NCBI RefSeq assembly: GCF_007004735.1
Contig: NZ_SSNL01000005.1
Coordinates: 1-64,000 of the forward strand
DNA: 64,000 bases
Direction of reading: 5' to 3'
Source of the DNA: Salinigranum halophilum
GTDB taxonomy: Archaea > Halobacteriota > Halobacteria > Halobacteriales > Haloferacaceae
Every line of letters starts with the position of its first letter. The first letter of the stretch is position 1. Position numbers and translations under genes: made by a program. The notes beneath the pieces were generated by a model, which was not told where the DNA came from, ran no database searches, and saw nothing but the letters and a program-made list of their open reading frames with translations. This document shows, piece by piece, positions 23,585 to 32,300 of this stretch.

Positions 23585-24997
23585 TCACTCGTCGACGGGG
23601 TCGAGCGAGACGGAGATGGTGTTGCCCTTGTCCGCGGTCCGGAACTCCAGTTCGCCACCGGACCGGTCGACGGCCCAGTAGACGAGCCACAGCCCCAGTC
23701 CGCTCCCGTGGTAGACGGAGCGGACGTCGCGTTCGCCACGGAGGACGCGGATCTCCTGGACGGGAATCGGCGGACACTCGTCGGCGACGCAGAGGGAGAC
23801 CGAGTCGCCGTCAGTCGCGACGGAGACCACGACCGTCGGGTCGGCCGTGTCGGCGTGTTCGATCGCGTTCGTGAGGAGTTCGTAGATCGCCAGCGAGAGC
23901 TTCGGGACCGCTCGCACGGTCGCGGTCTCCGGGAGCGTCGTCTCGACCGTCGCCTCCGGGTAGGCCGCCCGAACGCGCCCGCAGATGTCGGTCACCACCG
24001 CGACGAGGTTAACGGCGACCCTCTCGTCGTCGTCTGTGAGGAGCGCGACGATGTCACGTTCTTTGTCGACGGTCCGCAGGAGGTGCTCGCCCGTCTCGAC
24101 GATGCGGGCGACGTCGTCGGCGACGGCGTCTCCACCGTTCGAGCGGGCCTGTTCCGCGTGCCCGAAGATGAGGTTCATCTCGTTGCGGAGGTTGTGTCGG
24201 AGGAGTCGGTCCATCACGAGGAGTTGCCGCTCACGTTCGCGCCTGTCGGTCACGTCCCGGGCGAAGCCGACGACGGCGGTGACCGTCCCGTCGTCGTCGG
24301 TGAACGGATACCCCTGCACCCAGACCCACGTCTGATAGCTGTTGGTGGCGTCGACGCGGTACTCGGTGTTGACCGGGTCGCCGTCCGAGAGTCGGGCCAT
24401 CGCCTCCGCGACGCCGTCGCGGTCGGCGGGGTGGACGCCCCGGAGGAGGTCGGTCGGGTCGTCCTCGAGGTCCGCGACGGTGCGTCCCCACACCTCCTCG
24501 TACGCCGAGTTGATGAACAGCACCTCGTCCCAGTCGGCCGAGAACATCCAGAGGACGTCGTTCGTGTGCTCCGTGATGGCGAGGAACCGCCGGTGGATGC
24601 GACGCTGGGTCGCCTCGGCGTCCCGCCTGGCGCTGATGTCGCGGCAGGTGACGACGTACTCGTCCGAGCCGAGCGCCGGTTCCATCGACATCTGCGCGGC
24701 CAACCAGACCCACGAGCCGTCCGCCGCGCGGTACCGAAACTCCGTTGGGGTCGGGACCGGTTCGTCGTCGGCCTGTGGCTCGGCGTCGACGAGTCCCTGA
24801 AACACCGATTCGACGCGAGGCCGCTCGTCGGGGTGGATGAGTTCGAGCGCGTCCTGGCCGCGGAGGTCCTCGGGGGAGTAGCCGAGCACCCGTTCGAGCG
24901 CCGAATTGGCGTACTGCAGCCGACCCGACGCGTCGAGCACCACGACGATGTCGAGTGTCCTGTCGAGGAGCGCCGCCTCGGCCCCCGTGGAGTCCAT
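23585..24997 (-). CDS. PAS-domain sensor histidine kinase (haloarchaeal type)
   Basis: A 470-residue soluble kinase without membrane helices. Two PAS domains cover about residues 10-130 and 140-260, followed by the short haloarchaeal phospho-acceptor helix 'LLRHNLRNEMN' and an ATPase domain with N box 'ELLTNAIEHA' and G2 box 'GSGLGLWLVYWAV'. The G1 box reads 'VADECPPIP', so the usual glycines are lost, which may lower ATP binding. The ATG at 24997 sits about 24-30 nt from an AT-rich box (minus strand, 25020-25031); a GTG at 25012 is possible. The gene is convergent with nop10, ending 1 nt from its stop. No response regulator is adjacent. Confidence 0.85.
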   Translation of the reverse strand: MDSTGAEAALLDRTLDIVVVLDASGRLQYANSALERVLGYSPEDLRGQDALELIHPDERPRVESVFQGLVDAEPQADDEPVPTPTEFRYRAADGSWVWLAAQMSMEPALGSDEYVVTCRDISARRDAEATQRRIHRRFLAITEHTNDVLWMFSADWDEVLFINSAYEEVWGRTVADLEDDPTDLLRGVHPADRDGVAEAMARLSDGDPVNTEYRVDATNSYQTWVWVQGYPFTDDDGTVTAVVGFARDVTDRRERERQLLVMDRLLRHNLRNEMNLIFGHAEQARSNGGDAVADDVARIVETGEHLLRTVDKERDIVALLTDDDERVAVNLVAVVTDICGRVRAAYPEATVETTLPETATVRAVPKLSLAIYELLTNAIEHADTADPTVVVSVATDGDSVSLCVADECPPIPVQEIRVLRGERDVRSVYHGSGLGLWLVYWAVDRSGGELEFRTADKGNTISVSLDPVDE

Positions 24998-25130
24998 TGG
25001 TGGTACTGCCACGTCGGGGTATCAAAAGCTATCTTCCCGGACTTCACGGCTGATAACCTGGCGACGCCGAACCGACACGTTCGGCCCGCGCACCACGGAT
25101 GGCTCGCCCGTCAGCACCGACCAACGCCCT

Positions 25131-25137
25131 CTTATGA
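25131..25137 (+). promoter_or_regulatory. TATA-like box of the PAC2 gene
   Basis: CTTATGA is 23-29 nt before the ATG at 25160. It gives PAC2 its own promoter after separation from the nop10 operon. Confidence 0.4.
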
Positions 25138-25159
25138 CCCGACACCGCGACTAGAGCAT

Positions 25160-25939
25160 ATGGACGACATCGAAGTCGAGGTGGCAGCGGAGCCGGAGCT
25201 GTCTGACCCGATTCTCATCGAAGGGTTGCCCGGCGTCGGTCACGTCGGGAAGCTGGCGGTCGAACACCTTCTCGAGGAGTTCGAGAGCGAGGTCGTACGA
25301 CGCGTGTACGCGACCGAGTTCCCGCCGCAGGTGACCATCGAAGACGGCGTGGCCGAACTCGCGTCGGCGGAGTTCCACGCCGTCACCATCCCCGGAGCGG
25401 ATAGCGAGGACGACACAGGCGTGGACCTCGTCGTGTTGACAGGCGACCACCAGGCGCAGACGAACGCCGGCCACTACCACCTGACGGAGGCGTTCCTCGA
25501 CATCGCCGAGGAGTTCGGCGTCCAGCGCGTGTTCGCGCTCGGTGGCGTCCCGACCGGCGAACTGGTCGAGGAGCCGAGCGTCCTCGGCGCGGTGTCGGCC
25601 GCAGAACACGTCGAACCGCTGGAGGAGGCCGGCATCGAGTTCCGCGACGACGAACCGGCCGGTGGCGTCGTCGGCGTCTCGGGGCTCATGCTCGGCCTCG
25701 GTGGGCGACGCGGCTTCGACGTCGCCTGTCTGATGGGCGAGACGAGCGGCTACCTCGTCGACCCCAAGAGCGCCCAGGCTGTCCTCGTCGCGCTCGAAGA
25801 GAGCATCGGCTTCGACGTCAGCTTCGAGGCGCTCGAAGAGCGCGCCGAGGAGATGGAGGAAGTCGTCGGCAAGATTCAGGAGATGCAGAACCAGCAGGGG
25901 TCGGTCCCCACGGACGACGACCTCCGATACATCGGGTGA
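25160..25939 (+). CDS. PAC2-family proteasome assembly chaperone-like protein
   Basis: A 259-residue member of the PAC2 family (archaeal PbaA/PbaB-like). Key segments are 'DPILIEGLPGVGHVGKLAVEHL', 'DLVVLTGDHQAQT', 'VFALGGVPTGEL' and 'GVSGLMLGLGGRRG'. PAC2 homologues help assemble the 20S proteasome in eukaryotes; archaeal ones are assembly-chaperone-like, and their exact client is less clear. The C-terminal helix (about residues 222-250) is a likely coiled coil. Its final residues 'DDLRYIG' resemble proteasome-binding HbYX tails only loosely. Confidence 0.85.
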   Translation: MDDIEVEVAAEPELSDPILIEGLPGVGHVGKLAVEHLLEEFESEVVRRVYATEFPPQVTIEDGVAELASAEFHAVTIPGADSEDDTGVDLVVLTGDHQAQTNAGHYHLTEAFLDIAEEFGVQRVFALGGVPTGELVEEPSVLGAVSAAEHVEPLEEAGIEFRDDEPAGGVVGVSGLMLGLGGRRGFDVACLMGETSGYLVDPKSAQAVLVALEESIGFDVSFEALEERAEEMEEVVGKIQEMQNQQGSVPTDDDLRYIG

Positions 25940-25946
25940 GCCCGCC

Positions 25947-28337
25947 TCAGGGCCCACAGACCACTTCGAACCGTGCCCCACCCGTGGCGCTCTCGGTGAC
26001 GGTGACCGCCCACCCGTGTGCCTCGACCACCCGCGCGACGATGGCGAGGCCGAACCCCGTCCCCTCGTCGTTCGTCGTGAAACCGCGGTCGAAGACGTGT
26101 CCTCTGTCCTCGGCGGCGATACCGACGCCGTCGTCCTCGACGGCGAACCCGCGGCGGCCGTCGTCGAGCCCGACGAGTCGGACCGTGAGCGGTCGTTCGC
26201 CGTCGCTCGGAGAGCCGTGTTCGACCGCGTTCCGAAAGAGGTTCTCGAACAGCTGGCGGAGTCGGCTCGGGTCGGCGTCGACGGTGAACCCGGGGTCGAG
26301 GTCGACGGAGAGCCCGGCCGCGGTGGTGGCGACGGTACCCCACGCTCGATGGGCGACGTCTGTGACCCGCGTCGAGACAGGGTCGGACACGGTGTCGCCC
26401 TGACGCGCCAGGTCCAGAAGGTCGTCGATGAGCGTCGACATCCGGTCGATAGAGGCCATGGCCTGCCGGATGTGCTCGTCGCCACCCGCTGTCTCGTAGA
26501 GATGGAGACGGCCTCGAGCGACCTCCAGCGGGCTTCTGAGGTCGTGTGAGACCACGGAGGCGAACTCCTCGAGCCGGTCGCGCTGTCGTCTGAGCTGTGC
26601 GGCCTGTTCGGTTCGTCTCGTCGTGTCGCTCCCGACGACCATGAGGGAGACGATGTCGCTCCCGTCGGCGGTGTCGCCGGTCGTAGCGACCACGGGACGG
26701 TCCGCGGGGACCGAGTCGTCCGGGTCGCCGTAGACGGGGTAGATGGCTCCGCTGACCGTCCCCGAGCCCTCGCGGTGGGAGTACGCACACTCGAACGGGG
26801 CGACCTCGCCAGCCGCCGCGGTGTCGACGGCCGTCCGAACCGTCTCGACGGCCCCCGGGTCGGGTGTCCACCACGGTGCCTCCCAGAACGGCTCGTCGAG
26901 CGCCACGCTGGGGTCGTCGAGCGTCGACCGTGCCGCGTTGTTCGCCTCGCGAAGCGTCCCGTCGGGGTCGAGGACCCCGGCGAACGTCCGCGGGTTGTCG
27001 AACAGCGCGCGGAACCGACGGGTCGCCGCCCGGAGCTCCTGTTCGCGGCGCTTCCGCTCGAGTTCGTAGCTCACCCACCGCGTCAACAGCTCGACGAACG
27101 CGGTCTGTGACGCCGTGAACGGCTCGTCGCGGGGCTCGGTGTCGGCGAAACAGAGCGTCCCGTACAGGTCGTCGTCGACGCGGACCTTTCCCCCGAGATA
27201 ACACTCCAGCCCGAACAGTTCGTAGCCAGGGTCGTTCTCCCAGTCGCCGTCGGTCGCCGCGTGGACGACGGCGAGGAGGCCCTCTGTGTCGAGCGTGCGC
27301 CGGCAGTACGACTTCGAGAGCGGACACGCCTCCCCCGGCTGGAGGAGCGGGTGGTCGCCGACGGCGTGGACGATGCGCTGGGTGTCGTCCGCGATTCGGG
27401 TCACGAAGCCGAGGCCGACGTCGAGCCGCTCGCACGCGAGCGCGAGCGTCCGCTCGACCCGCTCGCTGAGCGAGAGGCTGGCGTCGGTCGTCACCGCGTA
27501 CAGGCCGTGGAGCGACTCCCGGGCGGATTCGAGCTCCCGTTCGAGCGCCACCCGCTCGGTGACGTCGCGCTGGAACCCCAGGTAGTGCGTCACGGCTCCG
27601 TCGGCGTCGGTGACCGGTTCGATGTCCACCTCGTTCCAGAAGGCGGTGCCGTCCGGCCGGTAGTTGCGAAGGACGACGGAGACGGGCCGCTCGGTCGATA
27701 GCGCGTCCCGAATCGCCGCGACGGGTTCCGCTTCGGTCGCCGGGCCCTGGAGGACGCGGCAGTTGCGCCCGACGAACGACGACGGGTCGTAGCCGGTGAG
27801 TCGACCGAACCCCTCGTTCGCGAACACCGTCGGCGTGTCTTCGGTCGCCTCGGCGATGACGACGCCGAGGTTCGCGTCGTCGAGGGCACGCTGTTTCAGC
27901 TCCGCGAGCGTCTCGTCCGCACCCGTCGCTCCGTCCCCAGCAGTGCGACGAGCGAGGGCGTTTCGGAGCCGCGCCGCAAGGAGCGCCTCGGACGCGTCGG
28001 AATCGACGACGTCCGTCGCACCCGCCGCGAGCAACGCGTCGACGTCTCCCGGGTCGTCCGCAACGACGACGACGGGGAGCGTCGGATGTCGCGCACGGAC
28101 CGCCTCGACGAAGGCGACCCGCGTCCACTCGCCGAGGTCCGAACTGGCCAGGAGGCAGTCGGCCGACGCGAGTGACTCGAACGCCCCGTCGGCATCGGTC
28201 GTTTCGCCGTCGACGTCCGGGGCGTGACGTGTCAGTGCCGCCGCCGCTCGGTCGACGACGGGACCCTGACCCCCGACGAAGAGAACGTGGCCGCCGTCGT
28301 CGAACGGTCGGGAAGACCGGCGGCCGTCGAGACTCAT
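25947..28337 (-). CDS. hybrid sensor histidine kinase with LOV-type flavin domain
   Basis: A 796-residue soluble kinase. A receiver-like domain (about 15-130, acidic pocket poorly kept) is followed by a PAS domain of LOV type (145-262): 'GRNCRVLQG' with the photo-adduct Cys193, 'NYRPDGTAFWN' with flavin-contacting Asn225 and Asn235, and Gln256 in 'LGFQRDVTE'. Then come a GAF domain (about 275-425), another PAS (440-575), HisKA with His598 in 'VVSHDLRSP', and an ATPase with Asn703, 'VEDDGVGI' and 'GTGFGLAIV'. All key blue-light residues are present, so this is a candidate photoreceptor kinase. No output regulator is next to it. It is convergent with PAC2. Confidence 0.88.
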   Translation of the reverse strand: MSLDGRRSSRPFDDGGHVLFVGGQGPVVDRAAAALTRHAPDVDGETTDADGAFESLASADCLLASSDLGEWTRVAFVEAVRARHPTLPVVVVADDPGDVDALLAAGATDVVDSDASEALLAARLRNALARRTAGDGATGADETLAELKQRALDDANLGVVIAEATEDTPTVFANEGFGRLTGYDPSSFVGRNCRVLQGPATEAEPVAAIRDALSTERPVSVVLRNYRPDGTAFWNEVDIEPVTDADGAVTHYLGFQRDVTERVALERELESARESLHGLYAVTTDASLSLSERVERTLALACERLDVGLGFVTRIADDTQRIVHAVGDHPLLQPGEACPLSKSYCRRTLDTEGLLAVVHAATDGDWENDPGYELFGLECYLGGKVRVDDDLYGTLCFADTEPRDEPFTASQTAFVELLTRWVSYELERKRREQELRAATRRFRALFDNPRTFAGVLDPDGTLREANNAARSTLDDPSVALDEPFWEAPWWTPDPGAVETVRTAVDTAAAGEVAPFECAYSHREGSGTVSGAIYPVYGDPDDSVPADRPVVATTGDTADGSDIVSLMVVGSDTTRRTEQAAQLRRQRDRLEEFASVVSHDLRSPLEVARGRLHLYETAGGDEHIRQAMASIDRMSTLIDDLLDLARQGDTVSDPVSTRVTDVAHRAWGTVATTAAGLSVDLDPGFTVDADPSRLRQLFENLFRNAVEHGSPSDGERPLTVRLVGLDDGRRGFAVEDDGVGIAAEDRGHVFDRGFTTNDEGTGFGLAIVARVVEAHGWAVTVTESATGGARFEVVCGP

Positions 28338-28400
28338 AGGAGGGGTATCCGACGAGGTGTATAAAAGAATTCGGCTAGAGTATCAGTGAAGAAAATCTGG

Positions 28401-29315
28401 TCAGGCGACGACGATGTCGTCGTCTTCGGGGGCGGGAACCGAGAGTGTCCCGTCGAGCGCCACCGTCGCCGTGCCGCCGACGGCGACGTCGTCCGCGACG
28501 CGTGCGCGGACGAGCCCGGGTCGGTCGACGAAGTGCCCCTGTTCGAATCGGAGGTCACCGTAGGCCGTCTCGTCTTCGTACGCGTCGACGTGGCTGAGGT
28601 ACGCCGCACAGGCACCGGCGGCCGTCCCGGTCACGGGGTCCTCCGCGACGCCGATACCGGGGGCGAACGCCCGAGCGTGGAGCGAGGAGTCGGCGTCGAG
28701 CGTGTCGAACGTGAACGCGTAGACGCCCGCAGCGTCGTGTTCGGTCGCGAGGTCGTCGACGAGCCCTGGCTGTGGTGCCGCACTGCCGAGTTGCTCGAGG
28801 AAGTTGACGGGGAGACAGAGCCACGGGAGCCCGGTCGACGCCACGGCAGGCGGGAGGTCCGCGCCGACGTCCGCCAGCGCCGCGGGGTCGATGCCGAGCG
28901 CCTCACCCACGCGGGAGTAGTCGAGGTCGACGGTGTCGACGGTGGGCTCCCGGCCGGTGAGCCACACGGTCGGCGCGTCGTCGTCGTCGACCCTGACCTC
29001 GACCGACCCGACGTTGGTCGCCACCTCGTGGGGTCCGGGGTCGAGTGCGCCCGTCTGGGCCAGGTGGGAGAACGCGGCGATGGTCGCGTGCCCACAGAGG
29101 TCGACCTCCTGGGTGGGCGTGAAGTAGCGGACGCGGTGGCGTGACTCCGACGCGGGACGGACGAACGCCGTCTCGCTCGCGCCGAGTTCGCGCGCGATGG
29201 CCTGCATCTGGTCCTCGGAGAGGTCACCCGCGCTGGGCACGACTCCGGCGGGGTTCCCCGTGAGCGGTTCGTCGGTGAAGGCGTCGACGAGCAGCGTTCG
29301 ACACGCGGTGGGCAT
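28401..29315 (-). CDS. PhzF-family epimerase/isomerase
   Basis: A 304-residue protein of the PhzF (diaminopimelate epimerase-like) fold. It has 'VDAFTDEPLTGNPAGVV' at the N-terminus, 'ELGASETAFV' with the catalytic Glu, 'YFTPTQEVDLCGHAT' and 'AEDPVTGTAAGACAAYL'. Family members act on metabolites from phenazine precursors to amino acids. Most standalone copies have unknown substrates, and there are no phenazine genes here. The ATG at 29315 was chosen because conserved sequence begins there; the longer upstream frame is a GC-rich shadow. Confidence 0.85.
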   Translation of the reverse strand: MPTACRTLLVDAFTDEPLTGNPAGVVPSAGDLSEDQMQAIARELGASETAFVRPASESRHRVRYFTPTQEVDLCGHATIAAFSHLAQTGALDPGPHEVATNVGSVEVRVDDDDAPTVWLTGREPTVDTVDLDYSRVGEALGIDPAALADVGADLPPAVASTGLPWLCLPVNFLEQLGSAAPQPGLVDDLATEHDAAGVYAFTFDTLDADSSLHARAFAPGIGVAEDPVTGTAAGACAAYLSHVDAYEDETAYGDLRFEQGHFVDRPGLVRARVADDVAVGGTATVALDGTLSVPAPEDDDIVVA

Positions 29316-29499
29316 GCCCGCGAGACGGCCGGGCGAGTGAAGAAACCACCGTCTCCGCACGTCCGACGAGCGGCGGTCGGCCGCGTGACCACGTGGCCGT
29401 GTGGTCGTGTGGCCGCGTGAGTCCACCCACACGGTCGGCGTCATCGACCGACGCGGCGGCCCCAGCGCGCGAACGGCGGTGGGAGACGCCGCGGGCGCG
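29316..29499. other. intergenic region with short CGTGTGG repeats
   Basis: Around 29388-29420 the motif GTGGCCGTGTGGTC and close variants repeat in tandem. No gene was recognised in this 184-nt gap. Confidence 0.35.
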
Positions 29500-29664
29500 T
29501 CACGGAACGGAGGTCTGTTCCTCGGGGGTGCGGGCACCGAGCCCCTCCATCAGTTCGCGCATGTTCGCACAGTGGGGGCAGCCGAACACGCGGTCGTCTT
29601 CGGTGCCGAAGACGCGGACGAAGTCGGGCGTGACGAACGAGTTGCAGTTGGTGCAGGTGTGCAT
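29500..29664 (-). CDS. small zinc-finger protein (DUF7563-like)
   Basis: A 54-residue protein found by translating the minus strand. It has 'CTNCNSFVT' at residues 4-12 and 'GCPHCANM' at 28-35, so two CxxC pairs form one zinc ribbon, with 'DFVRVFG' between them. Small proteins of this design are common in haloarchaea and may bind DNA or proteins; the function is unproven. An AT-rich box (minus strand, about 29683-29695) lies about 19-31 nt upstream, and the first codon is suitably placed for a leaderless message. Confidence 0.7.
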   Translation of the reverse strand: MHTCTNCNSFVTPDFVRVFGTEDDRVFGCPHCANMRELMEGLGARTPEEQTSVP

Positions 29665-29744
29665 GGTGGATCACTATGTTCCATGTTATCATACACAACA
29701 TCGGCGTAAAGTTATGACGGCGATACCGGGGTCGAGTCGGGTAT

Positions 29745-29754
29745 CTTAACATAC
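29745..29754 (+). promoter_or_regulatory. TATA-like box of the phosphoribosyltransferase operon
   Basis: CTTAACATAC lies 36-45 nt before the ATG at 29790, implying a leader of about 10-15 nt. Confidence 0.35.
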
Positions 29755-29789
29755 ACCCCGGACCGTACCTCAAACGGTGACCGAGAGAC

Positions 29790-30491
29790 ATGGGTGACCT
29801 CCCGGAGGAGTTCAACTGTACGATCACGAACTGGGACTACATCTACGGCCTCTGTCGGGACGTCTCCGACGAGGTCAAGCAGTCCGAGTTCGAGCCGGAC
29901 GTCATCGTCGCGCTCGCGCGCGGCGGCTGGTTCGCGGGCCGGTGTATCTGTGACTTCCTCGGGCTCGACGACCTGACGAGCCTGAAGATGGAACACTACG
30001 TCGGGACCGCACAGAAGTCCGGCGAGCCCGAGGTCCGGTATCCGATGCCGGAGGGGAGCGTCGCCGGGAAAGACGTCCTCATCATCGACGACATCGCCGA
30101 CACTGGCGGGTCGATAAAGCGCGCTCACGAGTACGTCCACGAACGCGAGCCGAACGACGTGCGGACGGCCACGCTGCAACTGCTGGGGACCAGTGAGTTC
30201 GAGCCCGACTACGTCGGCGAGAGCCTCGAAGAGTGGGCGTGGGTGGTCTACCCGTGGAACTTCATCGAGGACATGATCGACCTCGTCTCGGGCGTGATGG
30301 CGAAGGCGGACGAGGAGACGTTCGAGGAGAGTGACATCCGCCACTTCCTCTCCTCGTACCACCAGGTCGACCGCATCGAGATGGAGATCGCCCAGCCCGG
30401 ACGCCTCACCGAGGTACTGTCCGAGATGGAACGGCGCGGCGTCGTCGAGAGCGCGGGCGGGTCGGCCTGGCGGCTCGTCGAAGACGAGTGA
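29790..30491 (+). CDS. purine-type phosphoribosyltransferase with C-terminal extension
   Basis: A 233-residue protein. The type-I phosphoribosyltransferase domain covers about residues 1-170, with 'PDVIVALARGGWFAGR' (PPi loop) and the PRPP-binding 'VLIIDDIADTGGSI'. Such enzymes salvage guanine, hypoxanthine or xanthine by joining the base to PRPP. The last 60 residues ('GRLTEVLSEMERRGVVESAGG') look like a winged helix, suggesting DNA binding or oligomerisation. It overlaps the HD-domain gene by 4 nt (GTGA), so nucleotide salvage and dephosphorylation may be coupled. Confidence 0.82.
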   Translation: MGDLPEEFNCTITNWDYIYGLCRDVSDEVKQSEFEPDVIVALARGGWFAGRCICDFLGLDDLTSLKMEHYVGTAQKSGEPEVRYPMPEGSVAGKDVLIIDDIADTGGSIKRAHEYVHEREPNDVRTATLQLLGTSEFEPDYVGESLEEWAWVVYPWNFIEDMIDLVSGVMAKADEETFEESDIRHFLSSYHQVDRIEMEIAQPGRLTEVLSEMERRGVVESAGGSAWRLVEDE

Positions 30492-31120
30492 CCGACCACG
30501 ACGAGGGGACGACGGGGGGCGGTGCGGACGACCCCGAGCCGGACCCCCTCGATGCGCTCGCGGAGAGCTTCGCGCTGAAAGACGAGCGACGCACCGGCTG
30601 GCAGCTCCGCGGCGTCGACGACCCCGAGTCGGTCGCAGCGCACAGCTGGGGCGTGAGCCTACTCTGTCTCGCCTTCGCCGACGAGGCCGGCGTCGACCCC
30701 GACCGGGCCCTCCGGCTGGCGGTCGTCCACGACCTCGCCGAGGCACGGACCGGCGACGTCCCGACCCGCGCCGACCCGCACGACGAGCCGCTCTCGGCAG
30801 AAGAGAAAGCGCGCCGCGAGCGGGCCGCGATGGCCGACCTGGGGCGTCCGTTCCCTCCGGTCGAAGCCGCCTGGGAGGCGTACGAACGCCGCGACACCGC
30901 GGTGGCGCGGTTCGTCAAAGACATGGACCTCGTCGACATGTGTCTGCAGGCGCTCGTCTACGAGCGCGAGGAGCGGTACTCGGCGGGCGGGTTCGACAGC
31001 GAGTTCGACGCGCTCGACGAGTTCTTCGCGACGGCCGAACCGCGGCTGTCGACCGACGTGGGGCGGCGGCTGTTCGCGGAGATTCGAGCGCGGTACGAGG
31101 CGGTTCGGGACGGGAGTTGA
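30488..31120 (+). CDS. HD-domain phosphohydrolase (YfbR/HDDC2-like 5'-nucleotidase)
   Basis: A 210-residue HD-fold protein. The metal-site residues are in 'ESVAAHSWGVSLL' (His), 'LAVVHDLAEARTGDVP' (HD motif followed by Glu) and 'KDMDLVDMCLQA' (distal Asp). The family removes phosphate from deoxynucleoside 5'-monophosphates. The N-terminal 25 residues are acidic and disordered. It starts at a GTG overlapping the stop of the phosphoribosyltransferase gene. Confidence 0.82.
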   Translation: MTDHDEGTTGGGADDPEPDPLDALAESFALKDERRTGWQLRGVDDPESVAAHSWGVSLLCLAFADEAGVDPDRALRLAVVHDLAEARTGDVPTRADPHDEPLSAEEKARRERAAMADLGRPFPPVEAAWEAYERRDTAVARFVKDMDLVDMCLQALVYEREERYSAGGFDSEFDALDEFFATAEPRLSTDVGRRLFAEIRARYEAVRDGS

Positions 31121-31169
31121 GAACCGATAGGGTTGTAACCACGGCGGGAATCGCACCACGCAGGCACGC

Positions 31170-32123
31170 ATGTCGCTCCTGTCTATCTTCGCGACGGCCA
31201 TCCTCCCCATCTTCGCCATCTCCGTCGTCGGCTTCGTCCTCGGGCGGGTCCGCGACGTCGACCCGGGTCCGTTGAACACGGTGACGGTGTACGTCCTCGC
31301 GCCCGCCCTCGTCTTCCACAGCCTCGCGACGACGGAGTTAGGGGCCGGGACGCTCGTCGACGTCGCCCTCGCCGTCGTCGCGTACCACGTGGTGATGATA
31401 CTCGTCGCCGAGGGCGTCGGACGCGTCCTCGGCGGGGCGACCACCGGTGTCAGCGCCATCGTCCTCGTGAGCGCCTTCCCCAACTCGGGCAACTTCGGCG
31501 TCCCCGTCTCCGAGTTCGCGTTCGGTGAGACGGGCCGTGCGACCGCCGTCCTCTATCTGACCGTCCAGGCCGTGTTGATGTACACCGTCGGTGTCTACAT
31601 CGCCTCGCGCGGCAACAGCGAGGGGGCGCTGGCGGGCGTCAGACGGGTGTTTACCGTCCCGCTCGTCTACGCCGTCGTCGCCGCGCTCGCCGCACGCGCC
31701 CTGAACCTGGTCCCACCGACGGGGACGACCGCGATGGCGACGCTCAAACTCGTCGGCGACTCGGCGATTCCGGTCATGTTGCTCATCCTCGGACTCCAGC
31801 TCGCCGAGACGAACTACGGCGCGACCCTCCGGCAGGTCGGCACCGCCACGGTACTCAAGATGGGTGTCGCGCCTGTCGTCGCCGCCGGCGTCGCGCTCGC
31901 CATCGGCTTCACCGACCCCGTCGTCGGCCGGGTGTTCGTCTTGGAGAGCGCGATGCCCGCCGCCATCACGCCGCTCATCCTCCTCGTCGAGTTCGGTGAA
32001 GGGGAGGTCGGCGGCGTCCCCGTCGAGTCGTTCGTCTCGACGGCCGTGCTCGTGACGACGCTCGTCTCCGTGCCAGTGCTCACGGGTCTCATCGCCCTTC
32101 TGGACGCGGGACTCCTGTTCTGA
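31170..32123 (+). CDS. AEC-family transporter (auxin efflux carrier-like)
   Basis: A 317-residue membrane protein with about ten hydrophobic helices arranged as two repeats of five, the family layout. Marks are 'ILPIFAISVVGFVLGR' at the start, 'LVSAFPNSGNFGVPVSEFAFG' and 'AMPAAITPLILLVEFGEG'. AEC transporters export or exchange small organic acids such as malate or auxin; the substrate here cannot be told. The gene lies 49 nt after the HD protein and may share its transcript. Confidence 0.85.
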   Translation: MSLLSIFATAILPIFAISVVGFVLGRVRDVDPGPLNTVTVYVLAPALVFHSLATTELGAGTLVDVALAVVAYHVVMILVAEGVGRVLGGATTGVSAIVLVSAFPNSGNFGVPVSEFAFGETGRATAVLYLTVQAVLMYTVGVYIASRGNSEGALAGVRRVFTVPLVYAVVAALAARALNLVPPTGTTAMATLKLVGDSAIPVMLLILGLQLAETNYGATLRQVGTATVLKMGVAPVVAAGVALAIGFTDPVVGRVFVLESAMPAAITPLILLVEFGEGEVGGVPVESFVSTAVLVTTLVSVPVLTGLIALLDAGLLF

Positions 32124-32300
32124 CCGTCGAAGCCGTCAGGTGGCGACGACCCGAGCGAGTCGCGGAGGGGGTCGGCGACGACCACGTATCGTGGGCGTAC
32201 TCGTGGCGTGTCGACGGGACGGAGCGCGTTCGGTCCGGGAGGGGACGGCCATCGGCCGGTGAGCCACCACGGTTTTGTACGCGCTCGACGCACTCGCGGT

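Noticed and set aside
28638-28760. Possible phenazine biosynthesis locus suggested by PhzF
   Set aside because: Only a single PhzF-family gene is present, with no other phenazine genes. Such standalone copies are widespread.
29388-29420. Short CGTGTGG-like repeats as a possible CRISPR fragment
   Set aside because: Units are too short and adjacent, with no spacers and no cas genes.
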